Numbered from the stretch's first letter, positions 8,977 through 18,809 are shown. The stretch is 64,000 nucleotides of DNA from Weissella sagaensis (GCF_005405285.1 NZ_BJDT01000001.1:468726-532725), one strand, 5' to 3'. Notes: generated by a model from the sequence alone, not told the origin. A program made the numbers and translations.

Positions 8977-10119
8977 ATGAAAGCATTAACCCTACACTTA
9001 AACGCAACACACATTCTTGCTAATCGTGTTAATTTGGGGTGTTGGACTGATCGTACAGATGAACAAATATATCAAAAACTATTTGAACAAATAAAACAAG
9101 TCGTTACAGGTGGTACCATAAAAATTAGTGATGAGGGTTTTAGTAATCAGGCTAACATAACATGGTATTTATTAACGCAATTTTGGGTATACGACTGGTC
9201 AAAAAATTGGATGATTAAGTTACAATTTGATGGTTGTCCAAAAAACGTCACGATTAATCAAGTGGCTAAATGGTGTGAACGTAGTGTTTATAGGCAACCG
9301 GTACAAATACCAGTGACGATGGTGCAATTATTAACAGCAAATCAACTGCTTGAAATGCGAACAATGTTGTTTTGGACCAGTATAGAAATGTATCGCTTAG
9401 GGTGTCGCGTCAGAAAATTTGTCTGGTCGCCCACAAGTCAGCTGTTGATAATTGAATTACGGGCTACTGAAACTAAGCAGTGGTTGGGTTATCGCATGGT
9501 GTTTGAAGCGCAAGAGACGACCACGTTGACGGCGATTGTGCCTAATGGGATTAACTTAGCTAGCAACGGAAAAAAAAGAGAGATAAATAATCATATAGAA
9601 TATAAAGCATATGATAAACTATGGTTAGAAACACAAGATTTCAAGGTGTTGTTTCAAAAGCAAAAAGAAAAGTGGCAGGATTTTTGGCAACGCTTTGATT
9701 TAACTTGGGAAGATAATTATCTTTGGGAACATGTTTATCATCGTTTAATGTACCAAATATATTTAGAGCAATCATTACTAAGTATCCAAACATTAATGTG
9801 GGCAGATCCATTATCAATAACGGGAGATTTTAGTTGTTTAACATGGCAGTGTGATTGGCGTACAGTGTTAACGGGTTTATTAACTTGGTTGATTGGGGGC
9901 AAAATAGTTGCACAGCAATTATTAATTATGACGCAACCACAATTGCCACTTACCGGACAACGGCGATTAACCATTTTCTTAATAGACCAATCAGTAAAAA
10001 TTAGGTTAAATAATGCGGGGATGTCAGTGCAACCAAGTAAACCATTAAAGGTTGTTAGTCAAGGAAGAAAGATGATTTGTCAACGGCAATGTTGGACGAT
10101 TATTTGGCAAAATTATTAA
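8977..10119 (+). CDS. Hypothetical protein, 380 aa, Trp/Gln-rich
   Basis: I do not recognise this protein. It has no signal peptide or clear membrane segment, and an unusually high content of Trp, Gln and Thr. The first 200 residues look beta-rich; around 225-270 there is a helical aromatic stretch (KWQDFWQRFDLTWEDNYL); the C-terminal 60 residues look like a small beta domain. That order faintly recalls (alpha/alpha)6 glycoside hydrolases such as GH65 with most of the catalytic barrel missing, but no catalytic motif is visible and I do not claim it. GAGG 8 nt before the ATG supports the start. It stands alone between two terminated operons, so it may be an accessory or decaying gene. Confidence 0.65.
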   Translation: MKALTLHLNATHILANRVNLGCWTDRTDEQIYQKLFEQIKQVVTGGTIKISDEGFSNQANITWYLLTQFWVYDWSKNWMIKLQFDGCPKNVTINQVAKWCERSVYRQPVQIPVTMVQLLTANQLLEMRTMLFWTSIEMYRLGCRVRKFVWSPTSQLLIIELRATETKQWLGYRMVFEAQETTTLTAIVPNGINLASNGKKREINNHIEYKAYDKLWLETQDFKVLFQKQKEKWQDFWQRFDLTWEDNYLWEHVYHRLMYQIYLEQSLLSIQTLMWADPLSITGDFSCLTWQCDWRTVLTGLLTWLIGGKIVAQQLLIMTQPQLPLTGQRRLTIFLIDQSVKIRLNNAGMSVQPSKPLKVVSQGRKMICQRQCWTIIWQNY

Positions 10120-10132
10120 TGTAAAGAAAAAA

Positions 10133-10175
10133 TTTACATAAAAAAGGTTTCACATTTACAAACATTAGGCATAAT
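10133..10175 (+). promoter_or_regulatory. pst operon promoter with Pho-box-like repeats
   Basis: TTTACA at 10133-10138 and again at 10155-10160 are exactly 22 bp apart (two 11-bp turns), with TTCACA at 10149-10154 between them. CATAAT at 10170-10175 is a plausible -10, with TTCACA as a weak -35 at 15 bp. PhoP boxes in Firmicutes are TT(A/C/T)A(C/T)A-like repeats with 11-bp period, so this fits an activator-dependent phosphate promoter. The PhoP link is inferred. Confidence 0.5.
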
Positions 10176-10217
10176 AAAACAATAGTAATTGAAAAGAAAT
10201 TTAGGAGGCGTTCACGA

Positions 10218-11090
10218 ATGAAACGCAATTGGTTAATAAGCGCAGTGATTATCCTTATTGCTGGCGGCCTGTTAACGTTTGGTTACACAACACGACAAAA
10301 AAATAGTGATGTTAACATCACTGCAGTCGGGTCAACAGCATTGCAGCCACTTGTTGAAGCAGCAGGAGAAGAATTTGCTAACAATAATTTAGGCGTTCAT
10401 GTCAATGTTCAAGGTGGTGGTACTGGTACAGGACTAGCACAGGTACAAACGGGCGCAGTTGATTTAGGTAATTCAGACATGTTTGCTGGTGAAAAAGAGG
10501 GCATCAACCCTAAAAAATTAGTTGACCATCGTGTGAGTGTTGTTGGTATTGCACCAATGATTAATAAACAAGCTCATGTCAAACAGTTAACACAAAACCA
10601 GTTAATTGATATCTTTACGAAAAAGATTACGAACTGGCGTGAAGTGGGTGGCACTGATATGCCAATTGTTTTGGTTAATCGTGCTGCTGGTTCAGGAACT
10701 CGTGCAACTTTTGAAAAATGGGGATTGCGTGGTGCACAATCTGCATCAGCACAAGAACAAGATTCTTCAGGAATGGTGCGGTCAATTGTTAGTAGCACAC
10801 CAGGAGCAATATCATATGCATCGTTTGCTTACTTAGATGATTCAGTGGTAGCAGCCACGCTTGATGGTGTCAAAGCAACTAACCAGAACGTTATTAATGG
10901 TAACTGGCCAATTTGGTCGTATGAACATATTTATACGAATGGTCAACCAACCGGCAAAGTAAAAGAATTCTTGTCATATATCGATTCAAAGCGTATTCAG
11001 CAAACACTGGTCCCTCAATTAGGGTATATATCAATTCATGATATGCGTGTTGAACGTGATGAAGCAGGTAATTTAAGTAAAACAAACTAA
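10218..11090 (+). CDS. pstS: Phosphate ABC transporter substrate-binding protein PstS
   Basis: 290-residue periplasmic-binding-type protein that captures phosphate for the PstCAB permease. Support: AVGSTALQPLVEAAGEEF, VQGGGTGTGLAQVQTGAVDLGNSD, and VNRAAGSGTRATFEKWG, typical phosphate-contact segments of PstS. The N-terminus (residues 5-23) is a hydrophobic segment with no Cys, so a standard lipobox is missing; the protein is either anchored by an uncleaved helix or secreted. AGGAGG precedes the start. First gene of pstS-C-A-B1-B2-phoU. Confidence 0.95.
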   Translation: MKRNWLISAVIILIAGGLLTFGYTTRQKNSDVNITAVGSTALQPLVEAAGEEFANNNLGVHVNVQGGGTGTGLAQVQTGAVDLGNSDMFAGEKEGINPKKLVDHRVSVVGIAPMINKQAHVKQLTQNQLIDIFTKKITNWREVGGTDMPIVLVNRAAGSGTRATFEKWGLRGAQSASAQEQDSSGMVRSIVSSTPGAISYASFAYLDDSVVAATLDGVKATNQNVINGNWPIWSYEHIYTNGQPTGKVKEFLSYIDSKRIQQTLVPQLGYISIHDMRVERDEAGNLSKTN

Positions 11091-11102
11091 GGAGTTTAGG
11101 CC

Positions 11103-12020
11103 ATGGATTTAATTCGTGAATCACTATTAAAAAAATCAAGGGCAAGCAAAAAAGATCAATTTGGCCGTGTGATTACTTTTTCAGCATTATTGTTGATAGT
11201 TTTGGTTGTTGTTTCAATTTTCTGGTTTGTCGCTTCAAAAGGACTGGCAACATTTTTTAGTAACAAAGTTAACCTTTGGGATTTTCTGTCAGGTAAAAAT
11301 TGGGCGCCGGGTCAAACGGATGCAAATGGTACACCATTAACCGGTGCGCTACCAATGATTACAGGCTCATTTTTGGTCACATTATTAGCTGCTTTGATTG
11401 CAACACCATTTGCGATTGGAACAGCAGTCTTTATGACTGAAATTTCCCCAAAACGTGGTGCTAAAATATTAGGCCCAGTTACAGAATTGTTAGTTGGTAT
11501 TCCATCGGTTGTTTATGGATTTATTGGTTTGTCTGTAATTGTGCCAACACTACGTTATTTATTCGGTGGCTCTGGATTTGGTATTTTAGCAGGTGCAATG
11601 GTGCTATTCGTTATGATTTTACCAACAGTGACATCAATGACTGTTGATACATTGAAATCAGTACCACGTCATTATCGCGAATCAGCTTTGGCCTTAGGTG
11701 CAACAAGATGGCAGACAATTTATAAGGTCATCTTACGGTCAGCGACACCTGGTATTCTAACGGCTGTCGTCTTTGGTATGGCACGTGCATTCGGAGAAGC
11801 CTTGGCTGTACAAATGGTAATTGGAAATGCCTCATTAATGCCAAAAGACTTAACTTCACCGGCATCAACATTGACATCGATTTTGACACAAGGTATTGGT
11901 AATACCGTTATGGGCTCATTAGAAAACAATGTTCTATGGAGTTTGGCTTTGATCTTATTGTTGATGTCACTTGTCTTTAATATCATTATTAGAGCAATTG
12001 CAAAGAAGGGAGCGATTTAA
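11103..12020 (+). CDS. pstC: Phosphate ABC transporter permease PstC
   Basis: 305-residue inner-membrane subunit with six predicted membrane helices, the first at about 24-47. The permease/ATPase coupling motif is seen around 190-225 (ESALALGATRWQTIYKVIL). An extracellular loop after helix 1 (about 48-75) is typical of PstC. It is 12 bp after pstS with GGAG before the ATG. It pairs with PstA to form the phosphate channel. Confidence 0.95.
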   Translation: MDLIRESLLKKSRASKKDQFGRVITFSALLLIVLVVVSIFWFVASKGLATFFSNKVNLWDFLSGKNWAPGQTDANGTPLTGALPMITGSFLVTLLAALIATPFAIGTAVFMTEISPKRGAKILGPVTELLVGIPSVVYGFIGLSVIVPTLRYLFGGSGFGILAGAMVLFVMILPTVTSMTVDTLKSVPRHYRESALALGATRWQTIYKVILRSATPGILTAVVFGMARAFGEALAVQMVIGNASLMPKDLTSPASTLTSILTQGIGNTVMGSLENNVLWSLALILLLMSLVFNIIIRAIAKKGAI

Positions 12021-12021
12021 G

Positions 12022-12915
12022 ATGTTAAACCCAAAACAAAGTGATAAGCTAGCAAGCGTTATGTTGTATACCATTGCTGGGTTTGTCATATTAGTATTAG
12101 CTGCCTTAGTGGGGTATATTTTAGTTCAAGGTGTGCCACACTTATCATGGCACTTTTTAACATCTCCTTCATCAGCATTTACAGCAGGTGGTGGTATTGG
12201 TGTCCAATTATTTAATTCCTTTTACCTATTAATTATTACGATGATTATTTCGTTTCCCATCGCATTGGGAGCAGGTATTTACTTACATGAGTATGCTAAC
12301 CAGAAAAACCAATTTGTTCGGCTAACACGTACGGCAATTGAAATTTTGTCATCATTACCTTCAGTTGTTGTTGGGTTGTTTGGCTTCTTATTGTTTGTTG
12401 TTCAATTTAAATTAGGTTTTTCTATTCTTTCAGGAGCAATTGCGCTAACGTTCTTTAACTTACCATTGTTGACACGTTCCGTTGAGGATTCACTACGTAG
12501 TATTCCAAATCTACAACGTGAAGCGGGTGCTGCTTTAGGGTTGTCACGTTGGGAAACAGTTGGCCATATTATCTTGCCAGCCGCTGTGCCTTCAATTGTA
12601 ACTGGGGTTGTGTTGTCAGCAGGGCGTGTCTTTGGTGAAGCAGCAGCTTTGATTTATACAGCTGGTCAATCAGCACCAGCATTGGACTTTGGTGACTGGA
12701 ATCCGTTCAATACAGCTAGTCCATTAAATATTATGCGTCCTGCTGAAACTTTGGCTGTGCATATTTGGAAAGTTAATTCAGAAGGTATTATGCCTGATGC
12801 AGCCGCCGTTTCAGCCGGTGCTTCGGCAGTCTTAATTATCGCTGTTTTGTTGTTTAATTTCTTAGCTCGTTTCTTGAGTAGCGTTTTGTATAAGCATCTT
12901 ACAGCAACAAAATAG
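12022..12915 (+). CDS. pstA: Phosphate ABC transporter permease PstA
   Basis: 297-residue membrane protein with about six helices. It carries the PstA family stretch GIYLHEYA and the coupling motif EAGAALGLSRWETVGHIILP. The ATG at 12022 is used because AAGGGAG (12006-12012) is 9 nt upstream; a longer in-frame start inside pstC (11971) has no such site. It is one base from the pstC stop, so the two permease genes are probably translationally coupled. Confidence 0.95.
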   Translation: MLNPKQSDKLASVMLYTIAGFVILVLAALVGYILVQGVPHLSWHFLTSPSSAFTAGGGIGVQLFNSFYLLIITMIISFPIALGAGIYLHEYANQKNQFVRLTRTAIEILSSLPSVVVGLFGFLLFVVQFKLGFSILSGAIALTFFNLPLLTRSVEDSLRSIPNLQREAGAALGLSRWETVGHIILPAAVPSIVTGVVLSAGRVFGEAAALIYTAGQSAPALDFGDWNPFNTASPLNIMRPAETLAVHIWKVNSEGIMPDAAAVSAGASAVLIIAVLLFNFLARFLSSVLYKHLTATK

Positions 12916-12932
12916 AATAGAGGAGGGTCGTG

Positions 12933-13763
12933 ATGACGGCTAATTTACAAGGAACTTTAAATTTAACGGGTTCACAACCTGATCGTCATATTTATCAAAT
13001 GGATAAAGAGAAGCATGAAATTGCCTTGTCTACCAAAGAACTACAAGTAGCATACGGTAACAATGTGGCATTACAAAATGCAGATTTATCATTTGAACGT
13101 TTTAAAATAACATCACTAATTGGTGCATCTGGTTCTGGTAAATCGACATTTTTACGTTCGTTAAATCGTATGAATGATGATGTGGCAACAGTTGGTGGCC
13201 AAATTATGTATCGTGGTCTGGATATTAATTCTCATGATATTGATGTTTATGAAATGCGGAAACATATTGGTATGGTGTTTCAACGTCCTAATCCATTTGC
13301 GAAGTCGATTAGTGATAATATAACCTTTGCGTTAAAACAACATGGTATGCATGATAAGAAAAAATTAGCTGAAATTGTAGAAACTTCGTTGAAGCAAGCA
13401 GCGTTGTGGGATGAAGTGAAGGATGACTTGAAAAAGTCAGCTTTGTCATTGTCAGGTGGGCAACAACAACGATTAGTCATTGCACGTGCAATTGCCATGA
13501 AGCCAGATATTTTGTTATTAGATGAGCCAGCCTCAGCTTTAGATCCAATTTCATCATCTAAGATTGAAGATACTTTGATGGAATTAAAAAAGCATTATAC
13601 AATCATTATTGTGACGCATAATATGCAACAAGCAAGTCGTATCTCAGATTACACCGCTTTTTTCCATGCGGGTGAAGTAATCGAATATGACTTAACAAGA
13701 AAGATATTCACACGACCAAAGGTACAATTAACGATTGATTACGTGAATGGAAACTTCGGCTAA
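12933..13763 (+). CDS. pstB1: Phosphate ABC transporter ATPase PstB (copy 1)
   Basis: 276-residue ABC ATPase. Walker A is GASGSGKST, signature LSGGQQQR, Walker [14 protein letters not shown], with the H-loop in IIVTHNMQQ. The PstB mark SLNRMND follows Walker A. It carries about 25 extra N-terminal residues compared with copy 2. ATG 12933 is chosen because AGGAGGG (12921-12927) is 5 nt upstream; the in-frame GTG at 12930 is too close. Tandem pstB genes are common in Lactobacillales; which partner dominates cannot be read here. Confidence 0.94.
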   Translation: MTANLQGTLNLTGSQPDRHIYQMDKEKHEIALSTKELQVAYGNNVALQNADLSFERFKITSLIGASGSGKSTFLRSLNRMNDDVATVGGQIMYRGLDINSHDIDVYEMRKHIGMVFQRPNPFAKSISDNITFALKQHGMHDKKKLAEIVETSLKQAALWDEVKDDLKKSALSLSGGQQQRLVIARAIAMKPDILLLDEPASALDPISSSKIEDTLMELKKHYTIIIVTHNMQQASRISDYTAFFHAGEVIEYDLTRKIFTRPKVQLTIDYVNGNFG

Positions 13764-13776
13764 AGGGGATTATCAG

Positions 13777-14535
13777 ATGACAGATAAAATTTTAGTAACA
13801 GAAAATGTTCATCTTTACTACGGTAAAAAGGAAGCCCTACATGGTATTGATCTTTCATTTAAAAAGAATGATATTACTGCTTTGATTGGCCCTTCAGGAT
13901 CAGGAAAGTCAACATACCTGCGAGCACTCAATCGCATGCATGACTTAGCAGATAACGTGACAGTTAATGGCACTTTCATGTTCAATGGTCAAGATATTTA
14001 TGCACCAAATACTGATACGGTTAATTTGCGACAAAAAATCGGTATGGTGTTTCAACAGCCTAATCCGTTTCCGTTTTCGATTTATGATAACGTTGCTTTC
14101 GGGTTAAGAACAGCGGGTCATAAAGATAAGGGCTTTTTGGACGAGACTGTTGAAAAATCTTTAAAGCAAGCAGCTATTTGGGATGAAGTAAAAGATACTT
14201 TACACAAATCAGCTTTGTCATTGTCAGGGGGTCAACAACAACGTGTGTCAATTGCGCGTGCGTTGGCAACAGGTCCTGAAATTATGTTATTAGATGAGCC
14301 AACTGCTGCCTTAGATCCGATGTCAGCAAGTAAGGTAGAAGATACGATGATGCAACTACGAAATCAGCTGACGATGATTATCGTCACCCATTCAATGGCA
14401 CAAGCATCACGTATTTCAGATAAAACGGCCTTTTTTATGGATGGTAATTTGGTTGAATTCGATAATACGAAAAAAGTATTTTTGGATCCAAACAAACAAG
14501 AGACCCAAGATTATATCTCTGGACGTTTTGGTTAG
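13777..14535 (+). CDS. pstB2: Phosphate ABC transporter ATPase PstB (copy 2)
   Basis: 252-residue ABC ATPase of standard PstB length. Walker [10 protein letters not shown], then RALNRMHD, signature LSGGQQQRV, Walker [14 protein letters not shown], switch His in VTHSMAQ. It is clearly paralogous to copy 1 (shared KQAAxWDEVKD and C-terminal Y(I/V)xGxFG). ATG 13777 is preferred, with AAAGGGG at 13762-13768; the in-frame ATG at 13747 lies inside pstB1 without a ribosome site. Confidence 0.94.
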   Translation: MTDKILVTENVHLYYGKKEALHGIDLSFKKNDITALIGPSGSGKSTYLRALNRMHDLADNVTVNGTFMFNGQDIYAPNTDTVNLRQKIGMVFQQPNPFPFSIYDNVAFGLRTAGHKDKGFLDETVEKSLKQAAIWDEVKDTLHKSALSLSGGQQQRVSIARALATGPEIMLLDEPTAALDPMSASKVEDTMMQLRNQLTMIIVTHSMAQASRISDKTAFFMDGNLVEFDNTKKVFLDPNKQETQDYISGRFG

Positions 14536-14580
14536 CACTTAGTTTAGGATAAGATAAAGTAATAGAAAGGAAATATTGAA

Positions 14581-15255
14581 ATGCGACAATATTTTGATGA
14601 TGAATTATCAGATTTGGATACATCCTTTAAAGAAATGGGATTATTGGTATCGGAAACTTTGGATGAGGCAGTACAAGCATTTTTAGATCATAATCGTACA
14701 CTTGCTCAAGAAATTATTGATCGTGATAATGCCATTAATCAACGTGAAATTGCAATTGAAAAGAAAAGTTTTGAAATGATTGCCTTGTATCAACCAGTCA
14801 CAACTGATTTGCGCGAAATTATGACAGTTTTAAAAGCAGTTTCAGTCCTAGAAAGAATTGGTGATAATGCGCGTAATATCGCAATTTCAACTATTCATGT
14901 TAAAGGAAGTAAGCGAGTTGCTGCCATCGAAAAAACAATTGGTGAGACTGGTTCAAACGTTGCTAAAATGGTATCACAAGTGCTGGATTATTATGTTAAT
15001 GATGATGCGATTGCTGCTGAGACAATTTCAGAAGTAGCAGCAGGCATTTCAGATGTAACACGTGATATTCGTGAGATGTCAATTGAAGCAATGAAAGCTG
15101 ATCCTGAACAAGTGGCAGCAGCGACTGATTACTTAGTAGTCGCCGGTTATCTAAAGCGTACATCAGATTATGTAACGGATATTGCAGAATGGATTATCTA
15201 TAAGCGTACAGGTAAGATTGTTGAATTAAATCCTGGAACGTCTTCATTTATTTAA
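14581..15255 (+). CDS. phoU: Phosphate signalling protein PhoU
   Basis: 224 residues, all helical, with two PhoU repeats of about 100 residues. Each carries the metal-binding E/D-rich pattern (RDNAINQREIAIEKK with LERIGDNARNIA; and VAGYLKRTSDYVTDIAEW). PhoU restrains Pst transport and signals phosphate sufficiency to the PhoR kinase in other bacteria. AGAAAGGA precedes the start. It closes the pst operon and is followed by a strong terminator. No phoPR genes are in the window. Confidence 0.95.
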   Translation: MRQYFDDELSDLDTSFKEMGLLVSETLDEAVQAFLDHNRTLAQEIIDRDNAINQREIAIEKKSFEMIALYQPVTTDLREIMTVLKAVSVLERIGDNARNIAISTIHVKGSKRVAAIEKTIGETGSNVAKMVSQVLDYYVNDDAIAAETISEVAAGISDVTRDIREMSIEAMKADPEQVAAATDYLVVAGYLKRTSDYVTDIAEWIIYKRTGKIVELNPGTSSFI

Positions 15256-15266
15256 AATTTTTAATT

Positions 15267-15302
15267 AACAGCGTACTGCATTATTGCGGTTCGCTGTTTT
15301 TT
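15267..15302 (+). terminator. Intrinsic terminator after phoU
   Basis: AACAGCG (15267-15273) pairs with CGCTGTT (15292-15298). An inner ACTGCA/TGCGGT helix extends it, and a T-run follows. Confidence 0.85.
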
Positions 15303-15340
15303 GTTATTTCAGTTAAAATAAAGAATGAATGGAGGAAGTC

Positions 15341-16135
15341 ATGCCAACAGTAACGAAAGTAACACAGCAACGGCGTGCTGGTCGTTATAATATTTATTTA
15401 GATGACGACTATGCATTTGCTGTTGATGAAAAAGTATTAATTACATACAACTTATTCAAAGGTGCTAATTTAGAGGATGCAGACATTGAAACAATTAAGG
15501 CAGCTGAATTTAAGCAAAAAGCCTATACGCAAGCTTTAGTTTACGCAACTGGTCAAATGCGTACTAGTCAGCAAGTTAGTCAAAAATTAAGTGAACGTGG
15601 TTATGCAGCGCATGTGATTCAAGAAGTTGTACAACGTTTAACCGATGATCATGTGATTAATGATGAATTATATGCACAAACTTATGTTGATCAGGCGATA
15701 TCTGCTGGTAAGTTAGGACCAAGAGGGGTGCAATTTAAGTTACAGCAAGCTGGTATTGATAAATTTGTCATTGAAGATGCGCTAGTTGCCTACGATGTAG
15801 ATGATCAAGTTGCTGCTTTAACAGTGCGAGTAGCCAATTTATTAGAAAAAAATAGCCGTTATTCTAAGTTTATGGCTGAGCAAAAAACGCAACAAAAATT
15901 GTTACAACAAGGATTTGATTTAAATTTAATTAAGCAAGCCATTCAAAATTATCGTTCAAATGAGACACCTGATGAAATGTTAGAATGGGATAATTTAGAT
16001 CGTGATGCCACCATTGCAGCCAATCGGTATGCAGATTATACGGGGTGGGAATTTAAGCAAAAAGTTAAAGCAATGTTATATCGAAAGGGTTATGATTTGA
16101 ATTTAGTTGATAAATGGTTACGACAACATCATTAA
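15341..16135 (+). CDS. recX: Regulatory protein RecX
   Basis: 264-residue RecX, the modulator of RecA filament growth. The helical three-helix repeats are visible (YATGQMRTSQQVSQKLSERGY; LTDDHVINDELYAQTYVDQ; KLGPRGVQFKLQQAGI), and the long form is typical of Firmicutes. ATG 15341 is chosen since GGAGG (15331-15335) is 5 nt upstream; an ATG at 15329 would overlap that site. The following DUF402 gene is a common recX neighbour. Confidence 0.92.
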   Translation: MPTVTKVTQQRRAGRYNIYLDDDYAFAVDEKVLITYNLFKGANLEDADIETIKAAEFKQKAYTQALVYATGQMRTSQQVSQKLSERGYAAHVIQEVVQRLTDDHVINDELYAQTYVDQAISAGKLGPRGVQFKLQQAGIDKFVIEDALVAYDVDDQVAALTVRVANLLEKNSRYSKFMAEQKTQQKLLQQGFDLNLIKQAIQNYRSNETPDEMLEWDNLDRDATIAANRYADYTGWEFKQKVKAMLYRKGYDLNLVDKWLRQHH

Positions 16136-16162
16136 GTTGGTCGTGTTTTTTACCGATTTGCG

Positions 16163-16171
16163 TGATACAAT
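16163..16171 (+). promoter_or_regulatory. Extended -10 promoter before the DUF402 gene
   Basis: TGATACAAT is an extended -10 located 46 bp before the ATG at 16217. No clear -35 is seen. Confidence 0.45.
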
Positions 16172-16216
16172 GAAGTAGAAAAAAATTTTGGTAGAAAATA
16201 CGGAAAGCTCAAGATA

Positions 16217-16771
16217 ATGAAAGATAGTCGATTACCTCGTGAGGGCGACTTTGTAACGATTAAGAGCTACAAGCATGATGGCAGTTTACATCGGACTTGG
16301 CGTGATACAATGGTGCTCAAAACGAGCGAAAATGCAATTATTGGGCTAAATGATCATACGTTAGTTACTGAAGATGATGGTCGACGTTGGGTAACACGTG
16401 AACCAGCTATTGTCTATTTTCATCGTAAGTATTGGTTTAATATTGTTGCGATGATTAGAGATAATGGCGTATCGTATTATTGTAATTTAGCATCACCATT
16501 TGTATTAGACAAAGAAGCGCTAAAATATGTTGATTACGATTTGGATGTGAAAGTTTTTCCAAATGGTGAGAAACGTTTGTTGGATACAGACGAATATGAA
16601 CTCCATAAAGCGCACTGGCGTTATCCGGCAGACATTGATTATATTGTGCGTGAACATGTCAAAATTCTTGTTGATTGGATTGATAATCAACAAGGACCAT
16701 TTTCCGATGCCTATATTGACTTGTGGTATCGACGGTATTTAGAAATAAAACGTCGCAATAGTCAGCAATAG
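16217..16771 (+). CDS. Nucleoside tri-/diphosphate phosphatase, DUF402 (YgaC/Ntdp)
   Basis: 184 residues, the normal size for the DUF402 Ntdp group, which hydrolyses nucleoside tri- and diphosphates with divalent metal. Diagnostic stretches include [53 protein letters not shown] and DTDEYELHK, the latter with the clustered acidic metal ligands. It follows recX, the usual arrangement. It has its own extended -10 and a terminator downstream. Confidence 0.88.
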   Translation: MKDSRLPREGDFVTIKSYKHDGSLHRTWRDTMVLKTSENAIIGLNDHTLVTEDDGRRWVTREPAIVYFHRKYWFNIVAMIRDNGVSYYCNLASPFVLDKEALKYVDYDLDVKVFPNGEKRLLDTDEYELHKAHWRYPADIDYIVREHVKILVDWIDNQQGPFSDAYIDLWYRRYLEIKRRNSQQ

Positions 16772-16787
16772 TCGTCATAAAATAAGC

Positions 16788-16819
16788 AAAAAAGATTACT
16801 GGATAAGTAATCTTTTTTT
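16788..16819. terminator. Bidirectional-type intrinsic terminator
   Basis: AGATTACT (16793-16800) and AGTAATCT (16806-16813) form a perfect hairpin with a GGATA loop, flanked by A- and T-runs. Confidence 0.9.
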
Positions 16820-16854
16820 GTTATTGGGATGAATTAAACCGTCGCTTGCTTCTA

Positions 16855-16883
16855 TTGAAACAATTGATAATATTAGTTATACT
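16855..16883 (+). promoter_or_regulatory. prfC promoter
   Basis: TTGAAA (16855-16860) and TATACT (16878-16883) are spaced by 17 bp, close to the sigma-A consensus, 60 bp before prfC. Confidence 0.7.
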
Positions 16884-16943
16884 AAATTGTTAAGTTTTTT
16901 TAAATGAATTAAAATAATAAATAAAATAAAAGGACGATAAATT

Positions 16944-18515
16944 ATGGCTTCACTACAAGAAGAAACGCAAACATGGCGTACATTTGCTATTATTTCTCAT
17001 CCGGATGCTGGTAAAACGACAATTACAGAGCAACTATTAAAGCTTGGTGGGGTTGTCCGTGAGGCTGGTACCGTTAAAGGGCGCAAAGGTAATTTTGCAA
17101 AGTCTGATTGGATGGAAATTGAACAAAAACGTGGTATTTCAGTGACATCATCAGTATTACAATTTGATTTTGATGATAAGCGAATCAATATTTTAGATAC
17201 TCCTGGTCACGAGGATTTTTCTGAAGATACGTATCGTACTTTGATGGCGGTTGATTCAGTTATCATGGTTGTTGATTCGGCTAAAGGTATTGAGCCACAA
17301 ACTAAAAAATTATTTGAAATTGTTAGTGAACGTCATATTCCAATTTTCACTTTTTTTAACAAGTTAGATCGTGATGGGCGCGAACCATTGGATTTGGTGG
17401 ATGAACTAGAAAGTACACTTGGTATCAATGCTTATCCAATGAACTGGCCAATTGGATCGGGTCAAATTTTAGCTGGTTTATTTGATCGTTATCACAATAA
17501 TGTTGAAGTTTACCGGCCAACTAATCCAACAGAGCGCTTTTTAGCACTTAATGAGGCAGGTGTTGATTTAATAGCACCTAATCCTATTCAAGAAGATTCA
17601 CTATGGGATGAAACCCGAGATGAAATTGAAATGTTGCAAGATGCAGGTAATACTTTTGATGAATCAGCAGTTATGCGCGGTGAGTTGACACCCGTATTTT
17701 TTGGGTCTGCTTTACAGGGGTTTGGTATTGAAACATTTTTGCAAACGTACATGCAGTTTGCACCAGCACCAGCACCAAAAAATACTGTTGCAGGGGATAA
17801 AATTAAGCCAACTGATGAACAATTTAGTGGGTTTGTCTTTAAAATTCAAGCCAATATGAATCCTAATCATCGTGATCGAATTGCCTTTTTGCGGATTGTG
17901 TCGGGCGAGTTTGAACGTGGTATGGATGTAACTTTGCAACGTACTAAAAAGAAAATTCGTTTGTCAAATGTGACCCAGTTTATGGCTGATACGCGTGAGA
18001 ACGTTGAGAAGGCTTATCCTGGTGATATTATTGGTATTTACGATACAGGTAACTTCCAAATTGGGGATACAATTTACGCTGGTAAACATGAAATAACCTT
18101 TGAAGAGTTACCAACATTTACGCCAGAATTGTTTATGCGCGTACATGCTAAGAATGTTTTGAAGCAAAAGTCATTCCATAAGGGTGTGACCCAGTTAGTA
18201 CAAGAAGGTACAATTCAAATGTATACGGCTTGGGATTCTGGTGATTATATTATCGGTGCTGTGGGTGCTTTGCAGTTTGAAGTTTTCCAATTTAGAATGG
18301 AAAATGAATATAATACCGAAGTAACGTTAGAACCAATGGGGTCAAAGATTGCACGTTGGATTGATGCGGAACAATTAGATCCTCGAATGGCATCATCACG
18401 TAACTTACTAGTTCGTGATCGTCATGAAAAGCCTGTCTTTTTGTTTGAAAACCAATTTGCTGAGCGTTGGTTTGCTAATAAATATCCTGATGTAAAACTG
18501 GAGGCCAAGCTATGA
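16944..18515 (+). CDS. prfC: Peptide chain release factor 3
   Basis: 523-residue translational GTPase that recycles RF1/RF2 from the ribosome. GTPase motifs: SHPDAGKTT (G1), the switch region with [15 protein letters not shown] (G3) and [10 protein letters not shown] (G4). An EF-Tu-like domain 2 and an RF3-type C-terminal domain follow ([30 protein letters not shown]). The sequence around switch I distinguishes RF3 from EF-G. AAAGGA precedes the start. It has its own promoter and overlaps the next small gene by 4 bp. Confidence 0.96.
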   Translation: MASLQEETQTWRTFAIISHPDAGKTTITEQLLKLGGVVREAGTVKGRKGNFAKSDWMEIEQKRGISVTSSVLQFDFDDKRINILDTPGHEDFSEDTYRTLMAVDSVIMVVDSAKGIEPQTKKLFEIVSERHIPIFTFFNKLDRDGREPLDLVDELESTLGINAYPMNWPIGSGQILAGLFDRYHNNVEVYRPTNPTERFLALNEAGVDLIAPNPIQEDSLWDETRDEIEMLQDAGNTFDESAVMRGELTPVFFGSALQGFGIETFLQTYMQFAPAPAPKNTVAGDKIKPTDEQFSGFVFKIQANMNPNHRDRIAFLRIVSGEFERGMDVTLQRTKKKIRLSNVTQFMADTRENVEKAYPGDIIGIYDTGNFQIGDTIYAGKHEITFEELPTFTPELFMRVHAKNVLKQKSFHKGVTQLVQEGTIQMYTAWDSGDYIIGAVGALQFEVFQFRMENEYNTEVTLEPMGSKIARWIDAEQLDPRMASSRNLLVRDRHEKPVFLFENQFAERWFANKYPDVKLEAKL

Positions 18516-18721
18516 GCTTAACATTGCCAATTATCCCCACTAATCGGTTAATGGGCGTGTTTGCTTTTGGTGTTGTCTTGTTGATGCCAACAATTATTTA
18601 TTTTGCAGGTCATACCGCATTACGACGTTATCCAAAATTATTTAATACATTACATTGGTTATTTGGTATATATTTAGTTTATGTTATCATTGCCGGTGTG
18701 CATACATTATTAATGGGCTAA
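18512..18721 (+). CDS. Small membrane protein, 69 aa
   Basis: Unrecognised 69-residue protein with two predicted membrane segments (about 12-32 and 46-68) joined by a short basic loop (TALRRYPK). The start codon overlaps the prfC stop (ATGA), and GGAG lies 9 nt upstream inside prfC, so it is translationally coupled to RF3. The overlap, ribosome site and a terminator right after it support a real gene. Function unknown. Confidence 0.75.
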   Translation: MSLTLPIIPTNRLMGVFAFGVVLLMPTIIYFAGHTALRRYPKLFNTLHWLFGIYLVYVIIAGVHTLLMG

Positions 18722-18726
18722 AAATA

Positions 18727-18782
18727 AAAACACTTATGATGAAACCAGCTGTTAGGATGGGATAAAATCGTGAGTGTTTTTT
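18727..18782 (+). terminator. Intrinsic terminator after the prfC unit
   Basis: A 14-bp helix with two G-U pairs joins 18727-18740 to 18767-18780, with a 26-nt loop, followed by T residues. Confidence 0.75.
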
Positions 18783-18809
18783 AATAACGTTTAACTGCTT
18801 ACCGGTAAA

